From NCBI GenBank assembly GCA_035048495.1, contig CM068545.1, positions 11,801,702 through 11,865,701 on the forward strand: 64,000 nt of DNA, written 5' to 3'. Below are positions 54,425 to 64,000 of this stretch, piece by piece. The notes beneath the pieces are model-generated. The model ran no database searches. It was given only the letters and a program-made list of their open reading frames with translations, and was not told where the DNA came from. This DNA is from Euptelea pleiosperma (lineage: Eukaryota; Streptophyta; Magnoliopsida; Ranunculales; Eupteleaceae). Each line of letters opens with the position of its first letter. Position 1 is the first letter of the stretch. Both the position numbers and the translations under genes were made by a program.

Positions 54425-55445
54425 GGATTTTTTCTGGTTGAAATATGTTAATGGAATATTCATTCAATTTGCATTACTTGAACTCATTCGCGTTATATTA
54501 AAATATCTCACAAATGTGTAAACTAGTTAGCTGGAGAATCTGGTTATGTTAGTTAATTAACTGCAACTAATGGAATGCGGATTGAGGTCAAGATATGATG
54601 ATGTAGTGTCCATTATAATGTGGCTGGGATGCTTCATTTTATAATCCAAACTAATTAAAAATCATGTGGAGATCATAAAGACTAAGATTTTGTATCCTAA
54701 AAGCTACTTCAGATGGTACGGGAAGACCTGCTCAAATCAACTTTTCCTAACCTAACAACCACATAACAAGGAGTGTCAATTTGTATCCTATTAACTGATA
54801 CCCGATAGGAACCGGTTCCGAGTCTAGCTATTTCACAACCGAACCCAAAAAACCCTAAATCCTATAAGACCTTGAACTGAAGTATATAATAGGTTCTTGT
54901 TCTTCGTATACTAGTATTCAAACCGAATTGGAACATGAAACGACATATATAGTAGTGTTATATATGTCAAGCTTTATCTATAATTTAGTATGAAAATAAT
55001 TTAAATTAATATTTTTTATATAACATATGGGCACTCAATACTAATTGGAGAATTAGATATTTATCAGTTCCGGTTCTGGATCCACTTGTTTAGGATCCAC
55101 GGGGAGGAGAAGATTCACCGAGGATGATAAACGCAAGGGTTTTCATATATATTTTTTCTTAAACCGGGAAATCCTTCTTCAGGATAAATATGTCACCTAA
55201 CAAACAAATTAATGATAGAGGGACCCTCTTCTTCTATGGTTGTTGGGGGAATTGAATTTGAGTATTCCTAGAAGACCCAACTTCCCAACAGATAATTTCA
55301 CAAGGTTATCGACTCAGAATGGGTTGGTGTTTCAGTGGTGGGACCTCACTTGAGGATGATGGCGACCCATAAGAACAGAAAAAAAAAAAGTTGGAAAAAG
55401 ATGAGACAAAAAAAGAAAGAGGAAGGAACACTCAATAAAGGCTTA
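54425..55445. other. Intergenic DNA, no gene seen
   Basis: AT-rich, without a convincing frame. ACCGGTTCCGAG and CAGTTCCGGTTCTGG motifs near 54810 and 55063 resemble the one at about 28560-28600 and mark remnants of a dispersed repeat. Confidence 0.35.
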
Positions 55446-55454
55446 TTTACATAA

Positions 55455-55845
55455 TGGGCAGAATGACTCATGCTATTCTTACTAATAGAATGACTAATAG
55501 ACGTGGGGCCACCTCCAGATGAGTTAATGGCTGAATTTTGGTGATGATATTCTTCTCAACTTGGATATCAACCACACAAAAAATCAGCCCTTTCCAACAT
55601 TCGCAGCCTTGTAAAAAGTGGATCACAAATTGAAAATTTTTTTGACCATCCATTTTTACTGTTAAAGTTAGGTTCATATTTGATAGGGTTAGAAGTTCTA
55701 AAAATTACCGAATTTTGGTAAGGATGATCTCCATGGTGAGGAGATCGTCCTCACCAAAAATAAGCTCGTAACTCATTTACATGTGGGCCCTAGGTCCAGT
55801 AGTAATCTATTAGTAAGAATAGCATGAGTCATTTTATCCCAGCCC
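55455..55845. mobile_element. MITE with AATGACTCATGCTATTC ends, 8-bp TSD (7/8)
   Basis: Ends TGGGCAGAATGACTCATGC and GCATGAGTCATTTTATCCCA are inverses with small gaps. Flanked by TTACATAA (55447-55454) and TTACATTA (55846-55853). The centre holds the GGTAAGGATGATCTCC / GGAGATCGTCCTCACC palindrome. Related fragment at 41500-41775. Confidence 0.75.
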
Positions 55846-56056
55846 TTACATTATAGGTGCATTGTACTACAAATATCCCTGTACTAGTGACAAGAAAAAG
55901 ATAATCTTAAAGATAAAAGCAAGGCCACACAAAAATCCTCTCTCACCTTCCTCATCCATACCCCATTTTAAGGAATTGCTGGTTTTTGCTAGTGGTTTAC
56001 CAAAAACTATCTCCTAAGCTACAGTCCATACATAGCTAGCTAGCCGCTTCTCATAT

Positions 56057-56064
56057 CTATATAA
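56057..56064 (+). promoter_or_regulatory. TATA box of the diverged WIP gene
   Basis: CTATATAA lies 61 bases before the ATG at 56125. Confidence 0.5.
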
Positions 56065-56124
56065 TTCAGTCTTCTCAATCTAGAACTGATTCATCAATAC
56101 CCTACTGAATTATCTCCTTTCCTA

Positions 56125-56379
56125 ATGAGGTTCATTAACAAGGCTTGCATAGCTATCTCCCTGGGAGCTGCCCTTGGACTCAAAGATAAGGTGATCATGT
56201 CCAATTTTTCATCTCTTAAGCGGAAATGGATACCGATCGCGCCATCGGCCCAAGTTAGACTCCTTCCTTGTGCTATAGGTGGGTCGAGGAACGACAACCG
56301 GACCGGCGATGAGAAGCGTAAGGCTGCAGAGGAATCGCTGAGGATGGTGGTTTACTTGAGTTGCTGGGGACCCAATTGA
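56125..56379 (+). CDS. Diverged wound-induced protein (WIP, DUF3774 family)
   Basis: Encodes 84 aa. The N-terminal block INKACIAISLGAALGLKDK corresponds to the AWIVAxSVGAVExLKDQ segment of class A. The GFCRWNY block is replaced by LKRKWIPIAPSAQVRLLP. The tail EKRKAAEESLRMVVYLSCWG ends in PN, matching the family. It shares little DNA similarity with the array at 0.6-25.5 kb, and has no partner and no repeat of the array promoter elements. It is therefore an older paralogue, on the other side of VAP4 from the array. Confidence 0.88.
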   Translation: MRFINKACIAISLGAALGLKDKVIMSNFSSLKRKWIPIAPSAQVRLLPCAIGGSRNDNRTGDEKRKAAEESLRMVVYLSCWGPN

Positions 56380-56458
56380 GGGTTCTCGATCTCCAAGCGA
56401 GTGTGAATTTTGTGAAAAAGTTTTGGTTTATTTTAGAATGCAACTTGATACTTGATAC

Positions 56459-56475
56459 TCTCTCTCTCTCTCTCT

Positions 56476-56520
<45 letters not shown>
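56459..56520. repeat. (CT)n microsatellite
   Basis: Nearly uninterrupted CT dinucleotides, broken once near 56475, about 80 bases downstream of the diverged WIP stop codon and so probably in its 3' UTR. Confidence 0.9.
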
Positions 56521-56522
<2 letters not shown>

Positions 56523-56858
56523 TAGACAGGTAGGTGTTACATGTGAGACTTGTGTTTCTCTGTCTTAAATGATAGATGAGAATGAATCTTCCAATCCTTG
56601 ATGCTCAGCTCATCGCCTAGCTACCGCCAGTGAAAAAATTTGCTCATGTCCGAGGAATTCGAAACCCTCGGACCAAACATGCCACGTTTAACATTCTTGG
56701 TGGCCCACTTCTTGGTGGACCTTGTTTGGACTTGGACACTTGGTCATGGAGAAAATTTAGCCAGAAGGATCCGTGGGGGCACAGATTATATACCATATGG
56801 CACACTCTTTTGGGTCCACTGGACCCAAGACCCTTGATAGACATACACGCCAACAGTC

Positions 56859-57025
56859 ATGCATGGTTCGAAATCTTGGGATCAGAGGCTGGATCGGCCC
56901 AACTCGCCCGAGACAAAGTGGGGCTCCTTTGTGAAACAGTGATCTCGGGGCGAGACAGAGCCTGGTTTGGATTGGATCGGTGGGCTCCGATCCCGATCCG
57001 GGGATCGGCAGAGACTTTGAACCAT
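56859..57025. mobile_element. Short MITE, GGTTCGAAATC family, about 10-bp TSD
   Basis: 167 bases ending ACTTTGAACCAT, flanked by GCCAACAGTC (56849-56858) and GCCAACAATC (57026-57035), 9/10 match. The interior has GGATCGG repeats, like the larger relative at 27608-28091. Confidence 0.7.
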
Positions 57026-57387
57026 GCCAACAATCAACTAGGTGGTCTCTAGCTGGTAGTATTTTTTAGTACTCAGATCGATGGCTAGAGATCAGTGATC
57101 AGGCTGATTTTTGTAAGCGTCCACGAGGAGAGGCCACTCAGCCTTCAACATAGAGCAAAAAAGGAAAAAAAAATGTAACAAGGTATACTGCTGCAATCTG
57201 GGCCCACTGACCGCATGGTGGATATACTATACATACCAAAAATCACCCTAATTCGTAATCTCTAACCATTATATTTTAGTGCTTTTTTTAATGCGTGATT
57301 GTAAGTATTGGATTTAACTATTTTTTTTTAAGACAAAACGCTAAAAATCATCAAACAAGCTTATTTTTGGTATGATTGTCTACCAAG

Positions 57388-57775
57388 GAGTAAAACTTCG
57401 GTCGCATTTGTGACCGAAGCCGGTCACAACCACAATACGAGCCACGTGGCACATTATTAGAGGACGCTGACCTTATAGATGTTTGGCCAGTCCCTCGGTA
57501 GACCTGTAAACCAAAAATCTGCTGGTTAGTGATTTCTAAGCGTTGGATTGAAATTATTTTCATTGGTTTATTTTAACAGTAGGAATTAATGTGAGCATTT
57601 TTTTTAGCATTATTTGGGTCAAATTTCCAACGGTTGTAAATCATTAATCAGACTGATCTTTTGTTTGCAGGTCAACCGAGGGACTGACCAAACATCCATA
57701 CCGTCAGTGCCCTCTAATAGTATGCCACGTGGCTCGTATTGTGGGTCATAACACATTGTGACTGAAGTTTTACTC
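57388..57775. mobile_element. GAGTAAAACTTC foldback MITE nested in 57162-58057
   Basis: 388 bases with ends GAGTAAAACTTCGGTCGCA and GTGACTGAAGTTTTACTC. The inner arms carry GCCACGTGGCACATTATTAG and ATAGTATGCCACGTGGC. Same family as 8566-8959 and 16632-16811. Confidence 0.78.
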
Positions 57776-57788
57776 GAGTGGGTTAAAC

Positions 57789-57959
57789 CAAGGTTTAAAG
57801 GAGGCCGTTTTAACAGACTGGGGGTGTTACCGTTAAAATGGCCGTTAAAACTGATTGATACGGCTAGGGGCAAAAATGGAAAAAAGGAAAAAAATGGAAA
57901 TGAACGGATTTTAGCGGCCTTGTAGCGTTACCGTTTAAACAGCCGTTTTTTAAACCATG
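57789..57959. mobile_element. hAT-like MITE nested in 57162-58057, 8-bp TSD
   Basis: 171 bases with ends CAAGGTTTAAAGGAGGCCG and CGTTTTTTAAACCATG. Flanked by the perfect duplication GGTTAAAC (57781-57788 and 57960-57967). A short internal-deletion relative of 10206-10616. Confidence 0.85.
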
Positions 57960-58059
57960 GGTTAAACGTCCATGCGGTCAGTGGGCCCAGATGGCAGCGG
58001 TGAGTAACAAAGTCGTGCTTCCTCACGCCAAAAAGCGTGTATACTTTGTTACATCACGG

Positions 58060-58810
58060 CTCAGCAAAAAATACCGACCCGTACACGCGTTCAACAGTGC
58101 TTCTTCCTACGTAAGCGAGTTGTAGATAGGGAGATGGTGCGGACAGTGTGGGCTTGGCCACGTGGCTTGTTTTCTAGCAATACGATAAGAGTAAGTAAAG
58201 ACCAAAGACAGCGATGTTCAAGCGGACGTGTTTGAAGAGTTGCGAGAAGGATATGCTATTGAAACCACCGCGTAATCATAATAGAGTTGCGATTTAAAAG
58301 AGAGAATCCAAATTTACTCTAATTACCACGTGACGCCCTCGTTACAGTGACAACTTGTAGCGTCTCATGATCTTATCCCACCGCTGTCGGGTAGCTAAAC
58401 AGAGGACAAAGAAAATGATATTTTATCGATTATTCAACCCGTTGGATGGCCTTCGAGATGTGTGTTGTGAAATTAATATCCCACCTTCGCGGGAATGATG
58501 GTACACCTTCAGGAGCAGTGTTGCTGTCATCCAAGCAAGACTTCTCTCTAAATCTGCACCGTTGCATGGTCTTCACATATATAATACATATTCCTGAGAG
58601 GATATCTAACAGTTTACACTTGAGGAGAACGTTGTCCCTAGGCTGACAGCATCATTTCTCAAATTAAAATACCAAAATATTGACTTATCAGGCCAATCTG
58701 GTGTAACTCAATTAACATAATATTTTACTTCTTTTTGTCACAAATAATATTTCATGACAACTATAGGTATCTCATTAAATCAGCGAACATCTGATCTCCA
58801 ATCAATTCAC
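58060..58810. other. Intergenic DNA, no gene recognised
   Basis: Less repetitive than its surroundings. Frames of about 60 codons show no family feature. Confidence 0.35.
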
Positions 58811-58816
58811 TTGTAA

Positions 58817-59022
58817 CTCTGGCCTGTTTGGTTCGCTGCACTGGGATGCATTTTGCACTAGTCTGGTGCAACTGCGGTCAGTTGCATTGCAGTTTTTGGG
58901 CTGCACATCCTTGCAACCATTTGCACGGCAGCTCATTTGCACACCCCAACCAATCACTTGTAATCCCAAAACTGTGGCAAGTGAGTGCATTGCATCCCAT
59001 TTGCATTGAACCAAGCAGGGCC
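58817..59022. mobile_element. MITE GGCCTGTTTGGTTCGCTGCA ... ACCAAGCAGGGCC
   Basis: 206 bases. The ends GGCCTGTTTGGTTC and GAACCAAGCAGGGCC are inverses. Internal motifs TTTTTGGGCTGCACATCC and CCAATCACTTGTAATCCC are shared with 14968-15165, 31441-31600 and 32973-33180. Confidence 0.75.
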
Positions 59023-59549
59023 TCCTTCTTCCTTCTCTATCTTTGCAGGTACTACCTAGTAGTCTAGTACCCAACCAATGAAAGAAACAAAAGGGAAACT
59101 CTCACGCTAGAGCTGACCTTGATGATCTTTTAGGTGAAGAAATCTCCTCAAACAAAAGAAAGACTACAACTCTCCATTTGTTTTATAGAAAATTTTTATT
59201 CCAGAATCAATTTTTCCAAATTTTGGATTTTCCTCATATTTGTATCGTGAAAATTAAAATCTGTTTTAAAGTAAAATTTATTGAGGACGTGTCCCCTGAT
59301 CATAGGGATCACACCTTATCACCTAAAGATAAGGATGATCCCTCTAACCATCTTGGGGAGAACTAGCAATAGATCTGTTGCTGTACAACCGTATATTTCT
59401 CCTTCTCCTCCTATTTCTCCTAAGTTGTTATCAATCTGTTAAGAGGTTGTTTGTAAATCATACACATACTGCTACTTTTATATAAAGGGAATAGAAAGCT
59501 CTACGACTCACTTGAGTTGAAAAGTCTTATTCAAATATTAAAAGTCTTT

Positions 59550-59672
59550 AAAATTTTGATTCTGAATGACATAAATTGTGAAAAAATAATAATAATAACA
59601 CCATTATTAAGTAAAATTTTGATTCTGAATGTCATAAATTGTGAAAAAAAATAATTACACCATTATTAAGAT
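59550..59672. repeat. Tandem duplication of about 62 bases
   Basis: Two head-to-tail copies, each with AAAATTTTGATTCTGAATG and ACACCATTATTAAG, differing by a few bases and in an AAT run. Confidence 0.8.
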
Positions 59673-59679
59673 GGTATAT

Positions 59680-61350
59680 TATTTTTCAAGAAAATGAACC
59701 ATTATTTCTAGACTATATACCCTCTCTCCCTTTTTTACCAAAACCTACCATTGTCATTGTCGCCTACATGGGGATCCTATATATTAGGGTCCCACATGTC
59801 AATTCACCCACATATCAAGGTTACACATGTTAGGTGGAACATATATAGGGGATGACATAGTGTAGGTCAAACCCATGATTCGACCCAATTCAAACCAGTA
59901 TTTAGTGGATTTAGATCATTAAGATAGAATACGAAAAAAAATGAGTACTTGATAATAATCCATGTTAAATCAATTTGAATCAAGTTCAAGTCGAATTCGG
60001 ATATGAAATTATGTATTTGGTCGGATCAGATCTTAACTTTGGGATGTGGATCCTTACTAAAAACTTGTCGTTTTATAGTGGATCCAACCTATATTTGATC
60101 CATATTTTGCAAACAGGTGAGATACAAAATTTCTCACATAAATAATGGTTTGGAATTTGGATCATGTGTCATTGATTTGAGCCAGATATTGATCCAAACA
60201 TGAATTATGCTTATTCAAAGTCAAATCTACATCCAAACATATATAATTGAATGAGACTTGGTTCGATCTCAACCATTTTATGCCATAGCCATTTTATTAA
60301 TTTTTATAGTTGATAATTAATTATGGTATTACTAATAATGCTTGATTGTAAGTAATTGTGTTCTAATTGTTGGGGAATTTTAGGATCAATTTAGATACCG
60401 TTTGAGCCCATAAATAATCTAATTTGTAGCCCAATTAATACCTATAGACCTTAGGCCTTTTTGAGCCTCCGTATATTAACCCAATTGAAAGTGATGAAAA
60501 TCTCTTTTTCTTATTATCAAAAAATGGTAGATAATCTCTCTCGTTCTCTCTCTCTCTCTCCTTTGTCTTTCAAGATAGTGCTTAGAAAAACCCTTGGCAA
60601 TTTGGTGGATTTCTCTAAAATCTTCGAACCAACATCTTCAGGCAAGTGAATCTCCATTAGCCTTCTTTTAGTTCTATGTTTTGATTGTTTAATGCTTGTT
60701 TTTATGTTTATAAACCATAATTAGGGATTGTGAATTCTTTGTTTTGCTTTTGATCTTTTTTCGCCGTTCTTTTAGTGTCCAATTCACGTCTCAAGATTCG
60801 TACACCAAAGATATTATGCTGTATGAATTTGGGGGCGTCATAGGATTTGAACGTGCAATATATCGTTTACCAAGTGTGTTTGGTACGCATGTATTCGACA
60901 ATTTGCATTTGCGCCGATGTAATCAATCACATGGCCCTTTAGCAAATAAAAATTCATCTTACCCCCTGGGTAATTAATCGACTTACACAATTTGGTTGTG
61001 GAAACGATTGCTAACTATATATATAAAAGCCAACAAATCGACATTTCCTTCTCAACCCAAGCCTCGAACCTAATCCCCCTTTGAGAGAAGTGCTTGTTGC
61101 TACCCTATCTCCGATCAACTACAACATTGACATTGCCACCATCGTTGAGCCTCAAGCGCTTAACGTCGTTGGCTTTGGCACTGTCGGTAAGCATCTCCAA
61201 CCTGTGTTTGTATTTTCTTTTCAGAAATTTCTTCTTCTTCTATATTTCTATTCTTCAAATTGATTTTTGATGTACAATTTCGTCATTTTTTATTTATGTA
61301 GATTTCCACTACAAGGATTACCGGTGAGATCAAAAGTTCACCACCCTTAC
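59680..61350. other. AT-rich DNA, possible eroded LTR, no gene supported
   Basis: About 60350-60700 resembles the architecture of the middle of the solo LTR (TTGTTGGGG, AGCCCAATTAA, then a CT-rich stretch and a donor-like AGGCAAGTG). A plus-strand frame near 61081-61190, including VATLSPINYNIDIATIVEPQ and ending at a GTAAGC donor, has coding-like composition but no ATG and no recognised family. Confidence 0.35.
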
Positions 61351-61359
61351 TACCTACAC

Positions 61360-61481
61360 CAAGGTTTAAAATTTCGATTTCGGTAGTCATTTCGGTGAGG
61401 CCCGAAATTTCAGAATTTCGGTGGATTTCGCTTTAAAAACCCATATTTTGGTATCCCCTGAAACCGAAATTTTAAACCTTG
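61360..61481. mobile_element. Short hAT-like MITE, CAAGGTTTAAAATTTCG ends, 8-bp TSD
   Basis: 122 bases. The left end CAAGGTTTAAAATTTCG is the near-perfect inverse of the right end CGAAATTTTAAACCTTG. Flanked by the perfect duplication ACCTACAC (61352-61359 and 61482-61489). Confidence 0.88.
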
Positions 61482-61489
61482 ACCTACAC

Positions 61490-62570
61490 CTCGACTGGAG
61501 TCGTGACTTTCTCTTTCATTTATGCTCTATTTGTATATTTTTATTTTCATGTGCATGTGAACCAAACGGCAGCAAATGTAAACAGTGCATAAATTTTAAA
61601 ATTCATATGTAAAGTAAGTACCAACCAAGTGTAGGAAAATAGTGGGGGTACCGCAATGGTTTGTATGCACATTCATTTGCACGTGCAAACTATTGCGCGC
61701 AAACCAAACATACCCTTAGGTGCAATGTACTCATGCAGCCCACTAGTTTTGTAAAGACTATCTTTAAACATTACTGTTGAGTGGGCCGGCACAGTTGCAC
61801 CTGAGTGAAGAGCTATTTTTTCACCCAAACACAAGTTTTAGAAGATTTCGCTGGAAGAGTAATCTGTAAATTGTGGTAACTCAAGGTACACTTAAAAAAT
61901 CAAAATTCTCGTAGCTTAAGATGTGGAAGATCTCATAATTAATATAAATAGCAGCTATAAAAGGACGAAAGAGCTGAAGTAGGAGAATTTTGGGAAAAAG
62001 TTAAAAATACTACCACCACTCCACTAAAAGTTCCTTGGATAGTAGAATATATATTTTCTATCTATTTTTATAGTTATTATTTCATTGGTTTAAAAAACAG
62101 TCGTCATAATGATAATGCTCTCACCATGTTACATTATATCCTGACTAGGGGGATGCAACTTGCGATGCACGTGCACCTTACACATGGCACACTCTTAGAG
62201 ATCACTGACTGTATAGATGTTTTGCCCATTCCTAGGTGGACGGACATACCACAAAATTCATCTTAATTAGTAATTTCTATCTATTGTATTTAACAGTGGA
62301 TTTTGAGTATAATTTGGAAGAAGTGACACTATATATTACAGACCACTGATGACGGTATTGATGTTTGGCCCATCCCTAGGTGGACTTACATGCAAAAAAT
62401 CAGCCTGATTAGTGACTGATCTAATCATTCAAAATTGGAGTTATTTTCATGGGTAGATTTTTAGCCATAGAATTTACATAGCTTGAGGTAAATTTTTAGC
62501 CAATGACAGAACTACACCACACCGTACACGTCCTAGACCTTGGACCAGGTGATTTTTACCTTTTTAATAA
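61490..62570. other. Intergenic DNA with MITE fragments
   Basis: About 62180-62470 carries cores of the dispersed MITE (ACACTCTTAGAGATCACTGAC, TTGGCCCATCCCTAGGTGGA, AAAATCAGCCTGATTAGTGA). Nothing else is supported. Confidence 0.45.
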
Positions 62571-64000
62571 CTAGTGGGTGCCCCGTGCCTTCGGCACTCC
62601 TCGACAAAGAATTTGGCAAAATCAGGTGAGTGGCGGAGATCCACCGTCCATTTGGGGGAGGATTAGATCTCAGCCCTTTTTTGTTGATGCTTATAAGAGG
62701 AGGCCTAAGTAGGGAGACAACAAATGTGTTTTGTTATATAGAATAGTAAATGGCCCGTGCCCATGGCACTCTCCGACAAAAGCGTTTGCAAAAATTGGAT
62801 GCGGTATAATGGACTGGGGGCGTTACCATTTTTTCCATTATAATAGTTATTATAACGGATTGTAATGCACAGAGGGAGAAATGGGAAAATAACAGAATAA
62901 CAAAAAATAACGGTGTTGAAATTTAAATTTTGAATAAATTGAGGTCAAATGACGCGAATTGAGTGGCTGAAATCTAACCGTCCACATTAGATCGATGGAT
63001 TTGATCTCAACCACTCTTTATCTAACCGTCCACATGAGATGGATGGATAAGATAAGAGAATACAACTGAGTTGTCTTGATATGCGTGGGTAGCCCATGCC
63101 CGCGGCACTTTCCAACAAAGTGTTTGTCAAAATCGGGTGGGAGTTAATCTCAGGCACTCATTATTGAAGCCATATAAGATAAGAGGGGTTAAGAAAACTA
63201 TTAAATTTCTGTTAAATTCTATTTTTTTTTTTTAATTTTAAATTTTAAATTTTTAAATTTTAAATTTTGAATTTCAACATCACTTTTTTTCGTTAAAATC
63301 GTTAAAATCTATTTTTTCTATTTTTGCCCCTGGTCGTTTCAATCCGTTTTAAGGGTAACAACCCTCTCGAGGCATAAAAAGTGGGGCTCCTGAGCCTGAC
63401 CCTTGGGCTATATGTAAATCCAACCCATTCCATTCCTTATATGTAGGTAAATAGTTGGTGACCCGTGCCCACAGCACTCATCGACAAAGTGTTTGTCAAA
63501 ATTGGGTGTGAGTGGCTGAGATCCACTGTCCATTTGGTGTGATAAGATCTTGGCCATCCTTTATGAAGCTGGATAAGAAGGGGAGACAACCGTCCTATTT
63601 TATTATACTAGTGGGTGCCCCGTGCCATCGGCACTCCTCGACAAAGAATTTGCCAAAATCAGGTGAGTGGCAGAGATCCACAGTCCATTTGGAGGAGGAT
63701 TAGATCTTGGCCCTTCTTTGTTGATGCTTATAAGAGGAGGTATAAGTAGGGAGACAACCAATGTGTTTTGTTATATAGAATAGTAAATGGCCCGTGCCCA
63801 CGGCACTTGATCTCCGACAAAAGCGTTTTCAAAAATTGGGTGCCTTCGGCACTCAAACGGTATAACGGACTGAGGCGTTACCACTTTTTATATTATAACG
63901 GTTGTTATAACGGATTGTAACGCATAGAGGGGGAAATGGGAAAATAACAGAAACAAAAAAAAATAATGGTGTTGAAATTCAAATTTTGAATAAATTGAGA
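62571..64000 (-). mobile_element. Tandem array of Helitron 3' ends (minus-strand orientation)
   Basis: CTAGTGGGTGCCCCGTGCC at 62571 and again at 63608 are, read in reverse, Helitron 3' termini: a hairpin GTGCCGAAGGCAC or GTGCCGATGGCAC, a short spacer and CTAG. The unit 62571-63607 (1,037 bases) begins again at 63608 and matches up to the window end. Within a unit, further diverged hairpin-like motifs (GGCCCGTGCCCATGGCAC, GCCCATGCCCGCGGCAC, GACCCGTGCCCACAGCAC) occur at about 62752, 63091 and 63461, each followed by GACAAA or AACAAAG. A hAT-like MITE piece is embedded at about 62805-62950 and 63860-64000. Truncated by the window edge. Confidence 0.65.

Larger units (their letters stand above)
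57162..58057. mobile_element. GATGTAACAAGG-family foldback MITE with two nested insertions
   Basis: The outer ends ATGTAACAAGGTATAC and GTATACTTTGTTACAT match the family at 9019 and 34858. It is swollen from about 0.35 kb to 0.9 kb by a GAGTAAAACTTC element (57388-57775) and a hAT-like MITE (57789-57959). Confidence 0.75.

Noticed and set aside
61081..61263. Coding-like frame with a GTAAGC donor
   Set aside because: No ATG start, no family match and no convincing partner exons; left as a note only.

Overview
This is a window of nuclear DNA from a flowering plant. It is AT-rich, its genes have GT-AG introns, and most of the space between genes is transposable-element debris (MITEs, MULEs, Helitrons, a large solo LTR, LINE and SINE remnants). 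The species cannot be fixed from the sequence alone. No rRNA, tRNA or CRISPR was recognised.

0.6-25.5 kb: an expanded cluster of wound-induced small-protein genes (WIP, DUF3774 family). There are two classes. Class A (86-90 aa) has the full family architecture. Class B (61-70 aa) shares mainly the C-terminal tail ending in CWGPN. The basic unit is a divergent pair, A on the minus strand and B on the plus strand, with a shared upstream region of about 0.7 kb once inserted MITEs are subtracted. Intact A genes start at 652(+), 2313(-), 5727(-), 8232(-), 16329(-) and 23908(-). Intact B genes start at 3715(+), 6414(+) and 25270(+). One A copy (15510-15753) and one B copy (9745-9840) are broken. 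The units at 1.9-3.95 kb and 23.45-25.55 kb are a segmental duplication of one another, as are the blocks at about 5.26-6.0 kb and 15.86-16.6 kb. A TE nest at 10.8-15.2 kb and a 3.6-kb solo LTR at 18.56-22.16 kb have split the array.

27-29 kb: a three-exon gene for a small, probably plastid-targeted protein of 139 aa, recovered by joining exons. Its second intron carries two MITEs.

35.5-39.4 kb: a seven-exon gene for a plant VAP4-type vesicle-associated protein (MSP domain, 259 aa). The intervals on both sides hold MULE, hAT-like and foldback elements.

46.3-47.7 kb: an intronless BAHD acyltransferase (466 aa) of the anthocyanin/phenolic-glucoside malonyltransferase type.

48-55.9 kb: nested Helitrons, large foldback elements and MITEs. 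56.1-56.4 kb: a lone, diverged WIP gene. 57-64 kb: nested MITEs and a tandem array of Helitron 3' ends running off the window.

The WIP genes are expected to respond to wounding, defence or low oxygen. Repeated AAAACC/GGTTTT elements in their promoters fit coordinated stress control, but that is inference. VAP4, BAHD and the small plastid gene show no evident functional link to them beyond proximity.
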